Positions 63,520 through 64,000 of a stretch of 64,000 nucleotides of DNA are shown here, one piece after another. Numbering within the stretch: the first letter of the stretch is position 1; the number at the start of each line of letters is the position of its first letter. A program made the translations under genes and the position numbers. Below the pieces are notes generated by a model, which was not told where the DNA came from, did no database searches, and saw only the letters and a program-made list of their open reading frames with translations. The stretch is taken from the NCBI RefSeq assembly GCF_020531905.1, contig NZ_JAJAWG010000002.1:1-64000 (forward strand), in the 5' to 3' direction. The stretch comes from Deefgea salmonis. GTDB taxonomy: Bacteria > Pseudomonadota > Gammaproteobacteria > Burkholderiales > Chitinibacteraceae.

Positions 63520-64000
63520 ATGGAAATTAATTTATTCGCCATATTTGCCACTGTTGCATTAGCCCATTTCATTGCTTTACTTAGTCCCGGGCCTGATTTT
63601 TTGCTGGTGGTTAAAAGTGCAGTTAAAAATAAAAAACAAGTTGCAATTGGGGTCGCCATCGGTATTGCGTCAGCAAATGCAGTTTATATCGCTTTATGCC
63701 TGATTGGTGTGGGGGCCATTTTGGCTAGTTCAATTGTAATTATGATGGCGATTAAGCTTGCTGGAGGAGTGTTTTTAATATATCTAGCGGTTATGGCACT
63801 CAAAGCCAAGAAAAGTGATTATTCTTTTTTAGCTAATGCTGTGGATGTTAAAGAAAGTAATGAATCAACTATAGCAAAAGAATTTGTTACTGGTTTTTTG
63901 TCTGGAATTTTAAACCCGAAAAATCCTCTTTTTTATCTTAGTTTATTTACTTTGGTTTTGAATGGTGATGTTGGATTAGGGTTTAAAATCGCACTTGGTG
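63520..64000 (+). CDS. LysE/RhtB family amino-acid exporter (partial, runs off the window)
   Basis: From ATG 63520 the frame is open to the last base (160 codons). The start of the family is clear: MEINLFAIFATVALAHF, LSPGPDFLLVVKSAV and IGIASANAVYI, with four membrane helices so far. The GPGPD-like motif and NPKNPLFYLSLF are RhtB hallmarks. GGA lies 7 bases upstream. The substrate cannot be told. This stretch is AT-richer than its neighbours. Confidence 0.88.
   Translation, partial: MEINLFAIFATVALAHFIALLSPGPDFLLVVKSAVKNKKQVAIGVAIGIASANAVYIALCLIGVGAILASSIVIMMAIKLAGGVFLIYLAVMALKAKKSDYSFLANAVDVKESNESTIAKEFVTGFLSGILNPKNPLFYLSLFTLVLNGDVGLGFKIALG

Overview
The window comes from the chromosome of a chitin-degrading betaproteobacterium, most likely order Neisseriales (Chitinibacter/Deefgea-like). 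This is inferred from the 5S rRNA tail at the left edge, the miaB-phoH-ybeY-corC-lnt order, the sigma factor-DUF3619-DUF3106-RDD operon, a Gcr-type 'site-specific recombinase' membrane protein, a pilMNOPQ-aroK-aroB cluster and a secreted GH18 chitinase with two chitin-binding modules. No phage, integrative element or CRISPR array is visible. Most genes are housekeeping. The unusual material lies in intergenic DNA and in a few odd protein architectures.

Layout. 1-60: end of a 5S rRNA and its terminator. 0.2-2.4 kb (minus): degenerate nucleotidyltransferase, YcgR-like c-di-GMP receptor and NAD(P)H-hydrate dehydratase. 2.7-10.0 kb: PBP1A divergent from the type IV pilus operon pilMNOPQ, followed by aroK-aroB. 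11.6-13.9 kb: BrkB/YihY membrane protein, WrbA, DUF2069. 14.3-22.6 kb: branched-chain amino acid synthesis (leuA, ilvC, ilvN, ilvI) interleaved with pssA and psd. 23.0-24.9 kb: ECF-like sigma operon. 25.0-30.9 kb (minus): miaB, phoH, ybeY, corC, lnt. 31.3-34.8 kb: a repeat-rich accessory stretch with a REP-associated transposase, major pilin and nrdG. 34.8-39.8 kb: nrdD, an unknown outer-membrane protein and hslU. 40.0-41.6 and 48.3-53.6 kb: two c-di-GMP signalling loci, one REC-DUF3369-HD-GYP gene and one FIST / hybrid kinase / HD-GYP operon. Between them are ilvA, a CHASE-PAS sensor without an output domain, cysK and cca. 53.7-64.0 kb: chitinase, metF, SlyB-like lipoprotein, 2OG-Fe(II) oxygenase, Gcr-like protein, M16 protease, YkgJ-like protein and the start of a LysE/RhtB exporter.

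Main points for a second look. (1) leuA is read in frame with an N-terminal Cro-like helix-turn-helix of about 84 residues. Both the fusion start (GTG 16066) and the ordinary LeuA start (ATG 15814) have Shine-Dalgarno sequences. Three TTAGAC/GTCTAA dyads lie around the start and putative promoter, one of them over the -35. This looks like a self-regulating enzyme or enzyme/repressor isoform pair. (2) A family of roughly 48-51 bp hairpin repeats (GGGTAT...ATACCY) occurs eight times beside gene ends or starts; one copy abuts the nrdG start codon. (3) A RAYT transposase sits among its apparent REP copies, while a second, Pseudomonas-type REP family is also present. (4) A TA-flanked foldback element is nested inside another palindromic repeat between ybeY and phoH. 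(5) Recognisable regulatory sites include a sigma-54 promoter before pilA, paired NrdR boxes before nrdD, and a terminator-like hairpin overlapping the possible aroK start codons.

Functionally the window links surface motility (type IV pili, a flagellar-brake-type PilZ protein, two HD-GYP phosphodiesterases) with chitin use, and it carries much of branched-chain amino acid synthesis.
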